Shown in pieces: positions 9,111 through 20,067 of a DNA stretch of 64,000 bases (positions are counted from its first letter, which is position 1; each line of letters starts with the position of its first letter). The DNA is taken from positions 1-64,000 of the forward strand of contig PBNY01000093.1 in the NCBI GenBank assembly GCA_002723385.1. Direction: 5' to 3'. Position numbers and translations under genes: made by a program. The notes beneath the pieces were generated by a model. The model did not search any database. It worked only from the letters and a program-made list of their open reading frames with translations, and was not told the DNA's origin. This stretch comes from Oceanospirillaceae bacterium. Lineage in GTDB: Bacteria; Pseudomonadota; Gammaproteobacteria; Pseudomonadales; Oceanobacteraceae.

Positions 9111-10775
9111 TTACGTGTAAGCCCTTAACGTTGTTATCCGCTGATCCACAATCGGTTCACCCACCGTGAAGTGATAAACCACTTTCCATTCTGAGCCGGT
9201 CACTCCAAGCAGGTCGTGCACACGATCATCGAAGAAGCAGCCGATCCCTGTTCCACGCAGCCCGGCGGCTTCGGCTTCCAGATACAACACCTGTCCGATG
9301 GCTCCGGCTTGCCAGTGCAGATAGCGATATTGCTCGGGATGCTCAGACACCTCTGACATATCCGCCACCATGGCCAGGCTAAAGGCACTGTCTCCGGCAA
9401 TGGCCTGCTGGCAGGACAGCCCGGCAGCAGTCCGGCGTGTTCCGGCTTTGATCAGCATATACAGCGGCAGGTGCTCAGGAGCCTCTGCAACCGCTTGCCA
9501 CAAGAACTGTTCCCGCGTGCTGACTCGAATCTCATCCATATCATCAGGAGAACGCAGCAGTGCGTACAAGCCAGCAGGCAATCCTTCCACCTTGTGAACA
9601 AACAGGAACAAGTGGATACCACGGGTTTGAGGCAGGCTGTTCCAGGGCTGATATTCGGGTCTTGGCAAGCAGTGATCCAGCGCTGCGAAAAAGTCTCGTT
9701 GCGACATGCCCACTTCCGGATTAAACCCCTGAGCCGAGCGTCGATGACGAATAACACGGCTGGCCAGTTCATCCGCCAGATCTCCGGTGGCAGGAACCGG
9801 CTGGGGCCAGACCGTTGTGATGTCCGTTTTCGTCACTGGCCGGGAAACCGGTGTTACTGCAGACGCTTTTGCGGCTTCTTCGACCACTGGCCATTGATAG
9901 AAATGCTTTGGGTCCAGCACATTGGCCTGGCCGTACCAGATGTGTGTCAGACAGGCTGTTTCAGAGTCTGGATGCAGGTCGAGCAGATTCAGAAACAGTT
10001 CGACGTCGGCATACTCTGTCAGAGCCAACAGGCAATCGGGATGCTCGGCTTCAGCTGCGCCGAAGTCTTGTTGGCGATCCAGCCCCAACAGCTTCTCCAA
10101 CGACCGATCCGTCATTGACACTGGACGAACCCGGCTGCTGTTTTGGCCATCGTTATCATGGCCAAAGACCAGAGCTGCAGAATAACTCACAGCCGCCAGT
10201 GCATGGCCGACATCCAGACAACAGTAGCGATAGGCGCGTTCGCCGTATTTCCAGGCTTCACGCCAGAACACCGAGCTGAAGCCCATCAACAGTTGCGGTC
10301 GTGGGTCATCCCACTGATGAAACACACAACGCAATTCCAGCGCATGAAGATCAGCCCGGTAGTGATAGAGACCATTCAACAGACCGTCGATATTGGCCAC
10401 CAGCAGATAGCACTCGGTCGGGTGCAAATTGCCACTGGAAGGATTAACTCTCAACGACCACTTCGCCGTGCCGTATTGTTTCCAGGCCGACAAGGCCAGC
10501 GACAATTCCAGCAACAAAGCGATGCTGTCGCGATTGATACCAGTTTCAGCAGCAGGCCACTCCGGTTGCCAAAGATCGGCCCAGCTGGCCGAGAGCGTGG
10601 ACGCACTGTTCTCATTGCTCCCGGGTTGCCCGGCAGACAAAGGCAATGAAATCAGCTCCGCTCCGTCGTAGCGCCGGAATGGATCTGGCTGGTTGTCCCA
10701 GTCAATGGTTTCCGGGCCAGCGGCAAAGGCACCCGGTTCATGCCGGGTACGCTGATGGTATTCCAGAATATCCAT
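9111..10775 (-). CDS. SagB/ThcOx-family dehydrogenase, two nitroreductase-like halves
   Basis: 554 aa; N-half SLRVNPSSGNLHPTECYLLV and C-half RRSAQGFNPEVGMSQRDFF...AAGLRGTGIGCFFDDRVHDLLG. Confidence 0.8.
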   Translation of the reverse strand: MDILEYHQRTRHEPGAFAAGPETIDWDNQPDPFRRYDGAELISLPLSAGQPGSNENSASTLSASWADLWQPEWPAAETGINRDSIALLLELSLALSAWKQYGTAKWSLRVNPSSGNLHPTECYLLVANIDGLLNGLYHYRADLHALELRCVFHQWDDPRPQLLMGFSSVFWREAWKYGERAYRYCCLDVGHALAAVSYSAALVFGHDNDGQNSSRVRPVSMTDRSLEKLLGLDRQQDFGAAEAEHPDCLLALTEYADVELFLNLLDLHPDSETACLTHIWYGQANVLDPKHFYQWPVVEEAAKASAVTPVSRPVTKTDITTVWPQPVPATGDLADELASRVIRHRRSAQGFNPEVGMSQRDFFAALDHCLPRPEYQPWNSLPQTRGIHLFLFVHKVEGLPAGLYALLRSPDDMDEIRVSTREQFLWQAVAEAPEHLPLYMLIKAGTRRTAAGLSCQQAIAGDSAFSLAMVADMSEVSEHPEQYRYLHWQAGAIGQVLYLEAEAAGLRGTGIGCFFDDRVHDLLGVTGSEWKVVYHFTVGEPIVDQRITTLRAYT

Positions 10776-10779
10776 GACC

Positions 10780-11061
10780 TTACTGCTGCGTCACAGGATC
10801 ACCGCTCACTTCGTCCGGCATGCACGTGACCAGCGCCGGATTACCGTTGGCGTCGGTAAAAGCCACCAGCAGCAGTTCCTGATTTGGATCTTCTTCCAGA
10901 TGACCAGTGTTCACCAGCATGCCCATGGTGCCTGGTTCGGCAAACACGTGCTGCTCTGGGTAACCGGGCACAGAACCGTCATTCACAATCGTGGTGGTGG
11001 CAAATACGGCATCGCCTTTCTGTATTGGAGTCATAACAATATCCTGTGGGCTTTGTGGCAA
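10780..11061 (-). CDS. NifZ-like domain protein
   Basis: 93 aa; KGDAVFATTTIVNDGSVPGYPEQHVFAEPGTMGMLVNTG resembles the NifZ core. Confidence 0.5.
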   Translation of the reverse strand: MPQSPQDIVMTPIQKGDAVFATTTIVNDGSVPGYPEQHVFAEPGTMGMLVNTGHLEEDPNQELLLVAFTDANGNPALVTCMPDEVSGDPVTQQ

Positions 11062-11066
11062 TTCCT

Positions 11067-11082
11067 TGTCGCGTTTACGACA
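11067..11082. promoter_or_regulatory. Putative NifA UAS upstream of the ankyrin-modBC unit
   Basis: TGT-CGCGTTTACG-ACA. Confidence 0.6.
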
Positions 11083-11207
11083 AAATGGCTCCAGTGGATG
11101 ATCAGCTCTCTCTTACAGCCGCCAACCTGCTTTATAAAAATCTATATAAAACAGTCAGTTAGCATTTCTATCAGGCCAACCAGGACTGAACAGCGATCAT
11201 TCCAGAC

Positions 11208-11223
11208 TGGAATACAGTATGCA
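11208..11223 (+). promoter_or_regulatory. Putative sigma54 -24/-12 promoter
   Basis: TGGAATACAGTATGCA: GG-N10-GC, about 140 bp from the UAS. Confidence 0.5.
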
Positions 11224-11255
11224 GAGCAATAGTTTTGCCAATGCGGGATGATGTT

Positions 11256-11735
11256 ATGACCGATGCAATGCAGCTCAGTGAAGCAACCAGCCAGTGGATG
11301 ACGGAAAACGGTTTTGATCCAGCGCATCCTGCCCAAACAGGACGACACGAAGACACCGCCCTGATGGCCGCTTGCCGTAATGATGAAGAGAACATCGCCC
11401 TCGACCTGTTGCGCTTGCCAGCCGAAGCCGTTGGACTGAACCATCGCAATATGGACGGCACCAATGCCTTGTGGGCTGCAGTCGTTGCCAACAACTTTTT
11501 CCTGGCTGACAATCTGCTCGCCGCCGGTATCGATATCAATAACCTCAATGACAACGGAGCCTCTGCTCTGATGTACGCCTCATCGGCTGGTAAAACCGAG
11601 TGGGTGTCCTATCTGCTGGATATGGGAGCCGATACTCACGCCGAAACCCTGGATGGCTTTACCGCACTGGATCTGGCAGCCAACATCGACTGCCTGCGCC
11701 TGATGCGTCACGCTGTTCAATCTGCCACGGCCTAG
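11256..11735 (+). CDS. Ankyrin-repeat protein
   Basis: Repeats ...[63 protein letters not shown]. Confidence 0.85.
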   Translation: MTDAMQLSEATSQWMTENGFDPAHPAQTGRHEDTALMAACRNDEENIALDLLRLPAEAVGLNHRNMDGTNALWAAVVANNFFLADNLLAAGIDINNLNDNGASALMYASSAGKTEWVSYLLDMGADTHAETLDGFTALDLAANIDCLRLMRHAVQSATA

Positions 11736-11743
11736 AACCCACT

Positions 11744-12442
11744 ATGCATCTGACTCCCGAAGACCTCAGTGCCATCTGGCTGACACTGAAGCTGGCCACG
11801 CTGGTCACTCTGATTTTGCTGGTCATCTCAACGCCAATCGCCCTGTGGCTGACACGCACACAATGTCGCCTGAAAGGCGTCGTGAATGCGGTGGTCGCCT
11901 TGCCACTGGTGTTGCCGCCCAGTGTACTCGGGTTTTATTTGTTGGTAGCCATGGGGCCGAATGGCCCGCTGGGGCAACTCACCCACGCTCTGGGACTCGG
12001 CACTCTGCCGTTTTCGTTCGCCGGTCTGGTGGTGGCCTCGGTGATCTATTCGCTACCGTTTGTGGTACAGCCGATCCAGAATGCGCTGGCATCTCTGGGT
12101 ACTCGCCCTCAGGAAGTTGCGGCCACGCTGGGCGCCGGGCCATGGGATACGTTTTTCAGGGTGACACTGCCGCTGGCAAAATCCGGTTTTCTGACCGCGG
12201 CGGTGCTGGGATTTGCCCACACCGTCGGTGAGTTCGGCGTTGTTCTGATGATTGGCGGTAATATTCCCGATGAGACTCGGGTTATCTCGGTGCAGATTTA
12301 TGACCATGTGGAAGCACTGGACTACGCTCAGGCGCACACCTTGTCCGGGCTGATGGTGGGTTTCTCCTTCCTGGTATTGCTGACGCTCTACGGCCTGAAA
12401 AAACCGGATGCCAGAAAAAGCGGAGGTCAATCATGGCTGTAA
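11744..12442 (+). CDS. modB: Molybdate ABC transporter permease
   Basis: [26 protein letters not shown]...[19 protein letters not shown]. Confidence 0.92.
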   Translation: MHLTPEDLSAIWLTLKLATLVTLILLVISTPIALWLTRTQCRLKGVVNAVVALPLVLPPSVLGFYLLVAMGPNGPLGQLTHALGLGTLPFSFAGLVVASVIYSLPFVVQPIQNALASLGTRPQEVAATLGAGPWDTFFRVTLPLAKSGFLTAAVLGFAHTVGEFGVVLMIGGNIPDETRVISVQIYDHVEALDYAQAHTLSGLMVGFSFLVLLTLYGLKKPDARKSGGQSWL

Positions 12443-13524
12443 CGTCTGCCCAGGAGCATGGCCTGTCAGCCAGACTCCGGCTCAGCCGTGAAGACTTCAC
12501 GCTGGATGCCGACCTGAACCTGCCCGGAACAGGCGTTAGTGTGTTTTTTGGCCATTCCGGTTCTGGCAAAACCACCTTGCTACGCTGCCTTGCCGGTCTG
12601 GAACACGCCGCTGGCGAGGTCAGATTTCGAGGGCAAACCTGGCAAGACAGCAAGCACAACCTGCCGACCTGGAAGCGGCCACTGGCGTATGTATTTCAGG
12701 AAGCCAGCCTGTTCGATCACCTCACGGCACAGGGCAACCTCGACTTCGCCATCAAGCGCGCCCGCGGGCCAGTCACGACGGATGAGCAAAACGCCATTAT
12801 CGATATGCTGGGCATTCGCCATACCCTGCCCCGTTTCCCGGCCCAGCTGTCTGGCGGTGAACGCCAGCGCGTTGCCATCGCCCGCGCCCTGTTGAGCAAA
12901 CCGGCACTGCTGTTGATGGATGAACCACTGGCGTCGCTGGATGAACAGCGCAAGCAGGAAATCCTGCCCTATCTTGAACAACTCAAATCCGAACTGGCGA
13001 TGCCGATTATCTACGTCACGCATTCGGTAACCGAAGTGGCCCGACTGGCGGATCATCTGGTGGCACTGGAACAAGGACGCTTAGTGGCCCAGGGGAATCT
13101 GGCGGAGACACTCGCTGACCCGGCCTTTCCGCTCAAACTCGGTGAAGAAGCCGGTGTCGTACTGGACGGCGTGGTGGCCTCCAAAGACGAACAATGGGAT
13201 CTGATGTGCGTGCGGGTGAATCAGCAGCAAGACATCTGGCTGCGGGACAACGGTCATCAAACCGGCGAAAATATCCGCGCCCGAATTCTGGCGCGGGATG
13301 TCAGCCTGTCGAACACCCGACACACAGACACCAGCATCGTCAATGCCTGGCCCTGTGTGGTCGAAGCCGTTACCGACGACAGCCATCCGGCACTGGCGCT
13401 GGTGAAAGTCCGGGCCGGAGATACGCCGTTACTGTCGCGCATGACCCGACGTTCAGTTGATCACCTGCAGCTTCAACCCGGTAAAGCCGTCTGGGCGCAG
13501 GTAAAATCAGCAGCGCTGGTTTGA
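12433..13524 (+). CDS. modC: Molybdenum ABC transporter ATP-binding protein with TOBE/Mop domain
   Basis: Walker [10 protein letters not shown], signature [16 protein letters not shown]-terminal TOBE-like region. Confidence 0.93.
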   Translation: MAVTSAQEHGLSARLRLSREDFTLDADLNLPGTGVSVFFGHSGSGKTTLLRCLAGLEHAAGEVRFRGQTWQDSKHNLPTWKRPLAYVFQEASLFDHLTAQGNLDFAIKRARGPVTTDEQNAIIDMLGIRHTLPRFPAQLSGGERQRVAIARALLSKPALLLMDEPLASLDEQRKQEILPYLEQLKSELAMPIIYVTHSVTEVARLADHLVALEQGRLVAQGNLAETLADPAFPLKLGEEAGVVLDGVVASKDEQWDLMCVRVNQQQDIWLRDNGHQTGENIRARILARDVSLSNTRHTDTSIVNAWPCVVEAVTDDSHPALALVKVRAGDTPLLSRMTRRSVDHLQLQPGKAVWAQVKSAALV

Positions 13525-13526
13525 CG

Positions 13527-13597
13527 GGAACAATCAGTTTGCAAGCTCACGGCGGATTGCTGTTGCTGCAATGACACCCGCAACGCGTCCTGTTTGT
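13527..13597 (-). pseudogene. Internally deleted remnant of mesD
   Basis: 13527-13554 identical to 21623-21650 (mesD 3' end); 13554-13597 nearly identical to 22500-22542 (KQDALRVSLQxQQSA); the intervening ~849 bp are absent. Confidence 0.8.
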
Positions 13598-13609
13598 TCC
13601 GTTCAGCCA

Positions 13610-14893
13610 CTACTTCGACAGATCCAGCACCACCTGGTGTCCTAGCTCGCCGGGTGTATTTTCGTAGCGCCATCCCATCCGCTCCGCCAGTTGCTGCGTC
13701 AATTGCAAACCAAGCCCAAAGCCGAGATCCTGGCCAGCGCTATCCGCCTGATGATTGACATTGTCGATCCTGATCAGCCCCTGCTGCTGGGTAATGGTGA
13801 CGGTTCCCTCCCAGGTATGTTGAAAGGCATTGCGAATCAGATTCCCCAGCACAATCCGCAGTGGTGTCTCCGGCAGCTCGGCACTCCAGTTCTTATCCAG
13901 CGCCAGTTCCATCGTCACCGCCTTGTTATTCAGCAAAAACTGCAGTTCATCGCAGAGCTGCTGAATCAGCACCGCAGGACAGCGGGGCTGTTCTGGCAGC
14001 GGGTTCACATCCTCCCGGCTTAGCCACAGCAGGGTCTCGGTCAACTGAGACATGGTGACACCAGCACGTTCCAGACGTTCCAGGGTGACTGCCACCCGGT
14101 GATCCTGAATATCGAAGCCACGGTCGGACATCCGCCCCAGCAACTCGATATTGTTGCGGATAACAGCGATAGGGGTTCTCAGTTCATGGCTGGCATAACG
14201 CAGGAAGGCCTGTTCGCGGGCCAGCGTCTCCTGTACCCGGCTCATGCTGGCATGAATCAGGCCTGCCAGTTCGTTCAGTTCCGGATATCCGAAATCCGGG
14301 GTATCACGTTGCATGGATTCCGAATCCAGCTGCCGGGTCCAGTCCAGAAGTCGTCCGGTCGGACCGGCAATCATCAGGTACAGCAGCGCCGCAATGAACC
14401 CCACCAGGGCCACGGCAATCGCCGCCACCAGCAAGAGGGTATGTCGACTGTCGTCAAGGCTCTGATCAAACAAGGATCCCGACTGTGGGCGAGACATGGA
14501 CGTACTGATGTACCAGTACTCCGGATCATCACTTCCAGTCTGCTGGCCCACGGTGTAGCGCATCACAAAGTGAACCACATCCGGCTTGCGGTTCCAGCGG
14601 CCATTGTGTTGTTTGTAGAGCACCATTGGCTGCTCGGGTGGCTCGGAGAAAGCATCACGGATTGATTGTGGTAACTCTTGCCAGTCCCTGGCCCAGTCGT
14701 ATTCGTTAAACCGTCCGCGGGTCTTGCCTTGCGAACCGCTTTTTGAAAGCGTCGTCATGGTACGTTCCATATCCCCCAGCAGCACAGAATCCAGCCCCCG
14801 GAACAGATACTCACCAGTCAACAGCGAATAGCCCAGCGCCAGAACCACACCCAACAGCAGAAAAGCGGTGATAATCAGTGTTTTCAGTTTCAT
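13610..14893 (-). CDS. Sensor histidine kinase
   Basis: 427 aa; FLRYASHELRTPIAVIRNNIELL (H-box), HATPase region GFGLGLQLTQQLAERMGW. Confidence 0.92.
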   Translation of the reverse strand: MKLKTLIITAFLLLGVVLALGYSLLTGEYLFRGLDSVLLGDMERTMTTLSKSGSQGKTRGRFNEYDWARDWQELPQSIRDAFSEPPEQPMVLYKQHNGRWNRKPDVVHFVMRYTVGQQTGSDDPEYWYISTSMSRPQSGSLFDQSLDDSRHTLLLVAAIAVALVGFIAALLYLMIAGPTGRLLDWTRQLDSESMQRDTPDFGYPELNELAGLIHASMSRVQETLAREQAFLRYASHELRTPIAVIRNNIELLGRMSDRGFDIQDHRVAVTLERLERAGVTMSQLTETLLWLSREDVNPLPEQPRCPAVLIQQLCDELQFLLNNKAVTMELALDKNWSAELPETPLRIVLGNLIRNAFQHTWEGTVTITQQQGLIRIDNVNHQADSAGQDLGFGLGLQLTQQLAERMGWRYENTPGELGHQVVLDLSK

Positions 14894-14916
14894 TCAGATC
14901 ACCCGGCAAACAGCGA

Positions 14917-15591
14917 TCAAAGGGAGGGGGAGCGAATGACGAAACCTTGCCCCGGTACAGTCTGAATCAACGGTGTTTCAAACGGCTCGTCCACCGCCTT
15001 GCGCAGTTTGAACATATGGACCTTGAGGCTGTTGCTGTCTGGCCATTCATTCCCCCAGACCACTCGACACAGGTCATCACGACTGACGACCTCAGGTGAT
15101 GCCCGAAGCAGGGTTTCCAGCAAAGTCCAGCCCGTTGGAGAGAGTGCAATCGCCTGGCCGGATCGGGTCAGGCTGTGCGTCGTCAGGTTCATCTCCAGAT
15201 CAGCGCAGCGCAAACGCCGGACCAGACCACTGCGACGCTTGGAAAGCGCCTGCACCCGCACCACCAGCTCCTGCATTTCAAACGGCTTGACCAGATAATC
15301 ATCCGTACCGGCCTGAAATCCTTCCAGTTTGTCATCCAGCTGGTCTCTGGCCGTAAGCATCAATACCGGGGTATCCAGTCCCAGCTGACGCACTTTTTGG
15401 CACAGCGTGATGCCGTCCATACGCGGCAAGTTCAAATCCAGCAGCAAAACGTCATAGCGGTTGGTTTCAATCAGGTTAAGCCCGGCAACGCCGTTGCTGG
15501 CGTGGTCGCAATGAATGTCATCCAGTACGAGATAATCAATCAGGGTCGCTGCCAGATCCAGATCGTCTTCTACCAGCAACGCTGTCGTCAT
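14917..15591 (-). CDS. OmpR-type response regulator
   Basis: LLVEDDLDLAATLIDYL...LLDLNLPRMDG; winged-helix C-terminus. Confidence 0.93.
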   Translation of the reverse strand: MTTALLVEDDLDLAATLIDYLVLDDIHCDHASNGVAGLNLIETNRYDVLLLDLNLPRMDGITLCQKVRQLGLDTPVLMLTARDQLDDKLEGFQAGTDDYLVKPFEMQELVVRVQALSKRRSGLVRRLRCADLEMNLTTHSLTRSGQAIALSPTGWTLLETLLRASPEVVSRDDLCRVVWGNEWPDSNSLKVHMFKLRKAVDEPFETPLIQTVPGQGFVIRSPSL

Positions 15592-18500
15592 GCTCTTTCT
15601 CCACTTGCTTCAAACCTGGTAAAGCGTTGTTTCAGTTTACCCGCCAACTTGCTGCCCTGCTCCATGCCATCGTGTTGAATCGCCAGCAGTGACGGTATCA
15701 AAATCAACGTAATCACGGTCGCAAACATAATGCCGTAACCCAGTGATACCGCCGCAGGAATCAGGAACTGGGCCTGAAAATCGGTCTCGCTCAACAGCGG
15801 TAACAATCCGGCAAAGGTGGTGAATGAGGTCAGCAGCACCGCCCGCAACCGGTCTCTGGCCGCTGCACTGATGGCCTCGTTAAAGTGATCAGAATCCGGG
15901 TGCAGCTCGTTAAACCGGGATACCAGCAACAGGCTGTCGTTCACCACCACGCCGCTCAGGGCAATGATGCCGTTAAACGACAGAATGCTCAGTGGCAAGT
16001 CGTTGATCCAGTGTCCAAGAACAGCACCGGTAACACCAAACGGAATCGCAGTCATGATCAACATCGGCTGCACATACGACTTCAATGGCACCGCCAGCAG
16101 GATGTAAATAATCAGCATGGCCACCAGAAACATGCTGGTCATGCTCGATTGGGTCTCAGCCTGTTCTTCCGCTTCACCGGCAAAGTGAATATCCAGCCCC
16201 GGATATTTTTGCTGCAGCACAGGCGCTACGTCCTGCTTCATCCGCTCTACCAGCTCGGTAGACGACAATACGTCCTTGTCCACATCCGACTGAATGAACA
16301 CAGCGCGCTTGCCATCAATGCGGGTGATGCTGTCGCGGGAGTAGCCGTAGCGGATGCCAGCCACAGCAGACAGCGGCAACACGGTACCGTCATTGGTTCG
16401 AATACGGGCATTCAACACATCCGATGTGGTTTGACGCTGCGCTTCGGGATAACGCACCTTCACTTCAATTTCATCAGCACCACGCTGGTAACGCTGCACA
16501 ATCTGGCCACTGAAGGCCTGGAATACCTGTGTTGCCAGAGATTGGGTATCCAGCCCCAGCGACTGCCCCAGCGCGTTCAGTTGCAGTCTGATCATCGGCT
16601 GGGTCGGATCGAGGTTGTCCTCTATCGCACTCACCCCCCTGGTCGAAGCCAGAATATCGCGGAGTTCATGCCCGGCATTTTCCAGCACATCGTCATTGCT
16701 GGCCCGCAGCTCCACACGGAAAGCCGATACCATGCGGCGACGATTCAAGACACTGATGGTACGCACCCCTTCTGGCTGACCCGCCGCTGCTTTCCACAAC
16801 GGCGTAAAGGCTTCCATGTCGTACACCGCCTCATCCGACAACTCAACCGTTACCTGACCAGCCTGATCCGACTGTGACAGCACCTGTAAATGGGCAATGC
16901 CGCCTTCTCCCAACTTGCGGTCGATTTCCAGGGCTTTCTGTTCCAGTGTCAGCAACACCTTGTGGGTCTGACCATAACTGGCATCCTGCTCCATACTCAC
17001 CTGGGCCTGAACCGTATCGCTGACCACATCCGGAAAGAAACTGATGCGCAGCGCCCCGGTAAAGGGCATCCCCATCACCAGGATAAAAACTCCGATAAAA
17101 CCCACCACCACGGCATAGCGATATGCCAATGCGGTCTCGATCACATGGCGGTAGACACGCTCGTTAAACCACTGCAGAGCAGCATCGCAAGCCTGCTGCA
17201 ACCGATTCCAGCCCGCCAGCAGGCCTCGCCCGACTTCCCGTCGATGGGTGTTCAGATGCGACAGGTGTGCAGGCAGAATCAGCTTTGACTCCACCACCGA
17301 CAACAACAAACAAATGGTAACGATGGCAGCAAACTGGCCGTAGAGATTGCCTAACCCACCCTCGATATTCGACAAGGCATAAAACGCAGCCACCGTTGTA
17401 AACACCCCAAACAGAGTAGGAATAGCCACCCGCAAGGTTCCAGAGATGGTATTGCGCAAGGTGTCGCCATAGCGTCGCCGCTCGGTGTAGACGCTTTCGC
17501 CAACCACCACGGCATCATCCACCACAATCCCCAGCGCCATGATAAAACCGAAGGTCGTGAACTCATTCAGGGTTAACCCGGCCCAGCTGTCGCCCATAAA
17601 ATACAGGGTGCCGAAGAAGATAAACGGCAATCCCATCGCGACCCAGAAGGCCACAGTCAGATTCAGAAACAGAGCCAGCAGAATGAACACCAGCAGAATG
17701 CCGGTAGCGGCATTCGTCACCATCAGGTCCAGACGCTGATCAATGCTCTCGCTGCGGTCGTACCAGGTTTCCAGTGACACAGTATCGGGCAAGCGGCCAT
17801 TCTCCATCCACGCCTGAACCACGTCCCGTGCGGCCACAACACTGTCGCTGATGTCATCCTCTCCTGTGGTGACAACCTGCAGGGCAATACTGCTGCGACC
17901 CTGAAAGCGGCTTAACACGGCATTGGTGTCATCCCAGGTGTCCAGAACACTGGCAACGTCCCCCAACAGCAACTGGCGGCCACTTGCCAGTGTCATCAAT
18001 GGCAAACTGGCAAAATCCATCGACCTATACGCCTGCTCTGAAGCCTTCAGCTGAAGATACAGCTGTTCGTTGCTCAGAACGGCGGTCATGCTGGCCGATG
18101 AACCGGCGTTGATGGCCTCTTCCACATCGCTCAGAGACAGGCCATGAGCCTGCAAGCGGCCTTCGTCAATTTCGATCACCATTTGCGGATCGAGCCAGCC
18201 CGACTCCATGACCTGACTGATGTTCGATTTGGCCAGCAGATCGTATTTGAACTCGGTACCCAGCTGTTGCAAGGTCTGGCGATCCACATCGCCGTAGAGC
18301 TGAATCCAGATCGCATGCTCTTCGCGCTGGGCTTTTTCGATCACCGGATTCCTGGCGTCGGCGGGAAAGGTGGAAATGCCGTCCACCGCTGCCGTGACAT
18401 CCTGTTTCAGTACATCCAGATCGTAATCGGACACCCGTTCGATGGTCACGGTCGAGCCCGAACCATTGGAAGACGAGGTGACAGACTCAATACCAATCAC

Positions 18501-18749
18501 ATCTTGCAGGGCTTCTTCTATCTTGATGGCAAGGCCTTCTTCGGACTGCTGGGCAGAACCGCTGTCGTAGCGGATCGACACCGTAACCTTGTCAGGTTCC
18601 ATGCTGGGAAATGCTTCCTTGCGCAGCGAGCCAATCTGCAAGATGCCGAGGGCCATCACCAAAATCATCAGCAGATTGGCGGCAACCTGATTTTGTGCGA
18701 ACCAGCCGATCACTCCGCCTCCGACCGGACTGCTGGAGGACTTAATCAT
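15588..18749 (-). CDS. RND-family efflux transporter permease
   Basis: 1053 aa AcrB/MdtB-like; GIVVDDAVVVGESVYTERRR, GVVVNDSLLLVSRFNEL. Confidence 0.93.
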   Translation of the reverse strand: MIKSSSSPVGGGVIGWFAQNQVAANLLMILVMALGILQIGSLRKEAFPSMEPDKVTVSIRYDSGSAQQSEEGLAIKIEEALQDVIGIESVTSSSNGSGSTVTIERVSDYDLDVLKQDVTAAVDGISTFPADARNPVIEKAQREEHAIWIQLYGDVDRQTLQQLGTEFKYDLLAKSNISQVMESGWLDPQMVIEIDEGRLQAHGLSLSDVEEAINAGSSASMTAVLSNEQLYLQLKASEQAYRSMDFASLPLMTLASGRQLLLGDVASVLDTWDDTNAVLSRFQGRSSIALQVVTTGEDDISDSVVAARDVVQAWMENGRLPDTVSLETWYDRSESIDQRLDLMVTNAATGILLVFILLALFLNLTVAFWVAMGLPFIFFGTLYFMGDSWAGLTLNEFTTFGFIMALGIVVDDAVVVGESVYTERRRYGDTLRNTISGTLRVAIPTLFGVFTTVAAFYALSNIEGGLGNLYGQFAAIVTICLLLSVVESKLILPAHLSHLNTHRREVGRGLLAGWNRLQQACDAALQWFNERVYRHVIETALAYRYAVVVGFIGVFILVMGMPFTGALRISFFPDVVSDTVQAQVSMEQDASYGQTHKVLLTLEQKALEIDRKLGEGGIAHLQVLSQSDQAGQVTVELSDEAVYDMEAFTPLWKAAAGQPEGVRTISVLNRRRMVSAFRVELRASNDDVLENAGHELRDILASTRGVSAIEDNLDPTQPMIRLQLNALGQSLGLDTQSLATQVFQAFSGQIVQRYQRGADEIEVKVRYPEAQRQTTSDVLNARIRTNDGTVLPLSAVAGIRYGYSRDSITRIDGKRAVFIQSDVDKDVLSSTELVERMKQDVAPVLQQKYPGLDIHFAGEAEEQAETQSSMTSMFLVAMLIIYILLAVPLKSYVQPMLIMTAIPFGVTGAVLGHWINDLPLSILSFNGIIALSGVVVNDSLLLVSRFNELHPDSDHFNEAISAAARDRLRAVLLTSFTTFAGLLPLLSETDFQAQFLIPAAVSLGYGIMFATVITLILIPSLLAIQHDGMEQGSKLAGKLKQRFTRFEASGERA

Positions 18750-20067
18750 GAGACGCGACCTCCTTCTCCTGTCCGACCGGTTCAGGGATCACACGAACCC
18801 CTTCGGTGTAGCTGGACAACGGATGGGCCACAACCTGCCGGGTACCGGCCAACGCGGCAGGAACCTGCACATAAATCCACTCGGCATCACTGAAGAGTAC
18901 ATCAGCGCCAAAGCGTGACAGGGTCTGATCCGCACTGATATACCAGATCTCTCCCCGCTGACTCAAAGCCGATGCTGGCAGCTTCCACAGGTTATCAACC
19001 GCCCTGCCTGGCAGGCTTGCCTGCACAAAGGTACCGGGGTAAAACACCGGGGTTTGATCCAATGGTTTGTCCACGGCAACCACCAGCGAGCGTTGACGGG
19101 TTTCGTCATCCGCATGTCGCTGCACCCGCGTCACATAGCCTTGCCACACATCACCGGATTCCACCGAGGTCAGCGTCACTGGCCAGTTGCCGGAAGTGAG
19201 TTCCGCCAAGTCCGGCAACATTGCCCACTCGCGTTCGGACAAGGCCAGCGTCACTTCCATACGATCGGTGCTGTAGAGAGTGGCCACCTCGTCACCGGTA
19301 TTGAGAAACGTGCCCGGTGTCACCAGACGTTCAACCACCAGGGCATTAAAAGGTGCACGAATACGCGTCCACTGCATGTCCTTCCGGGCACTGACGAGGC
19401 TGCTCCGGGCATCTTCCAGGCCGACTTTGGCAGCCTTCAGCTGCGGCTGGTACAGCAACAGAGGTGACGCGGGCTGGCCATCAAGACCGGAAACCTTCCA
19501 TTCCGCTTCGGCGTTTTCCGCTTCGCGCCGGGCTTCCAGCAAAGTAACTTCTGCATCCGCCAGATTCTTCTTTGCTGCTGCAACGGCGTTTTGATAACTG
19601 CTGTTCTCCAGCGCCGCCAGCAGGGCACCCTTGTTCAGCAAGGCCCCGGCTTCGAAGCTGTTGGACAACTGTTCTACAACACCGGAAACCCGCGCCCGGA
19701 GTGTGAGTTCATAACGGGCGCTGGCAGAGCCATAACCATTCAGGCTGGCCTGGTATTTTCCCGGAGTTACCACAACCACGCCGATGGATGCCCGGTTTTG
19801 TGTTTTTTTCCTGGCGCTGTTGGCGCCCCTGGCGGGGTCCGGTTGAGTGGCTGCGCCGCCATTGCCTTGAGGGTTTTCTCCAGCGGGTTTCTCTCCACCG
19901 GGTTCTGGGCCACCCATCCCCGGAGGCCCACCAGCAGCCCCCATCTGGGCGTTATTCCAGAGCACCACCCCACCGACAAACACGACGGCGACCATAAACC
20001 AGAGTACTTTATTTTTTCGGGAAACAGCTGTCGGAGCCACAGCCCCCGTTGATTGGTGGCTGCTCAT
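18742..20067 (-). CDS. RND efflux periplasmic adaptor (MFP)
   Basis: N-terminal TM, LRARVSGVVEQLSNSFEAGALLNKGALLAALE; overlaps the permease. Confidence 0.9.
   Translation of the reverse strand: MSSHQSTGAVAPTAVSRKNKVLWFMVAVVFVGGVVLWNNAQMGAAGGPPGMGGPEPGGEKPAGENPQGNGGAATQPDPARGANSARKKTQNRASIGVVVVTPGKYQASLNGYGSASARYELTLRARVSGVVEQLSNSFEAGALLNKGALLAALENSSYQNAVAAAKKNLADAEVTLLEARREAENAEAEWKVSGLDGQPASPLLLYQPQLKAAKVGLEDARSSLVSARKDMQWTRIRAPFNALVVERLVTPGTFLNTGDEVATLYSTDRMEVTLALSEREWAMLPDLAELTSGNWPVTLTSVESGDVWQGYVTRVQRHADDETRQRSLVVAVDKPLDQTPVFYPGTFVQASLPGRAVDNLWKLPASALSQRGEIWYISADQTLSRFGADVLFSDAEWIYVQVPAALAGTRQVVAHPLSSYTEGVRVIPEPVGQEKEVASHD

Noticed and set aside
14878-18893. Plus-strand ORFs over the RND pump region (e.g. 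15885-16877, 18144-18893)
   Set aside because: Antisense to the RND permease with clear family motifs; no independent support.
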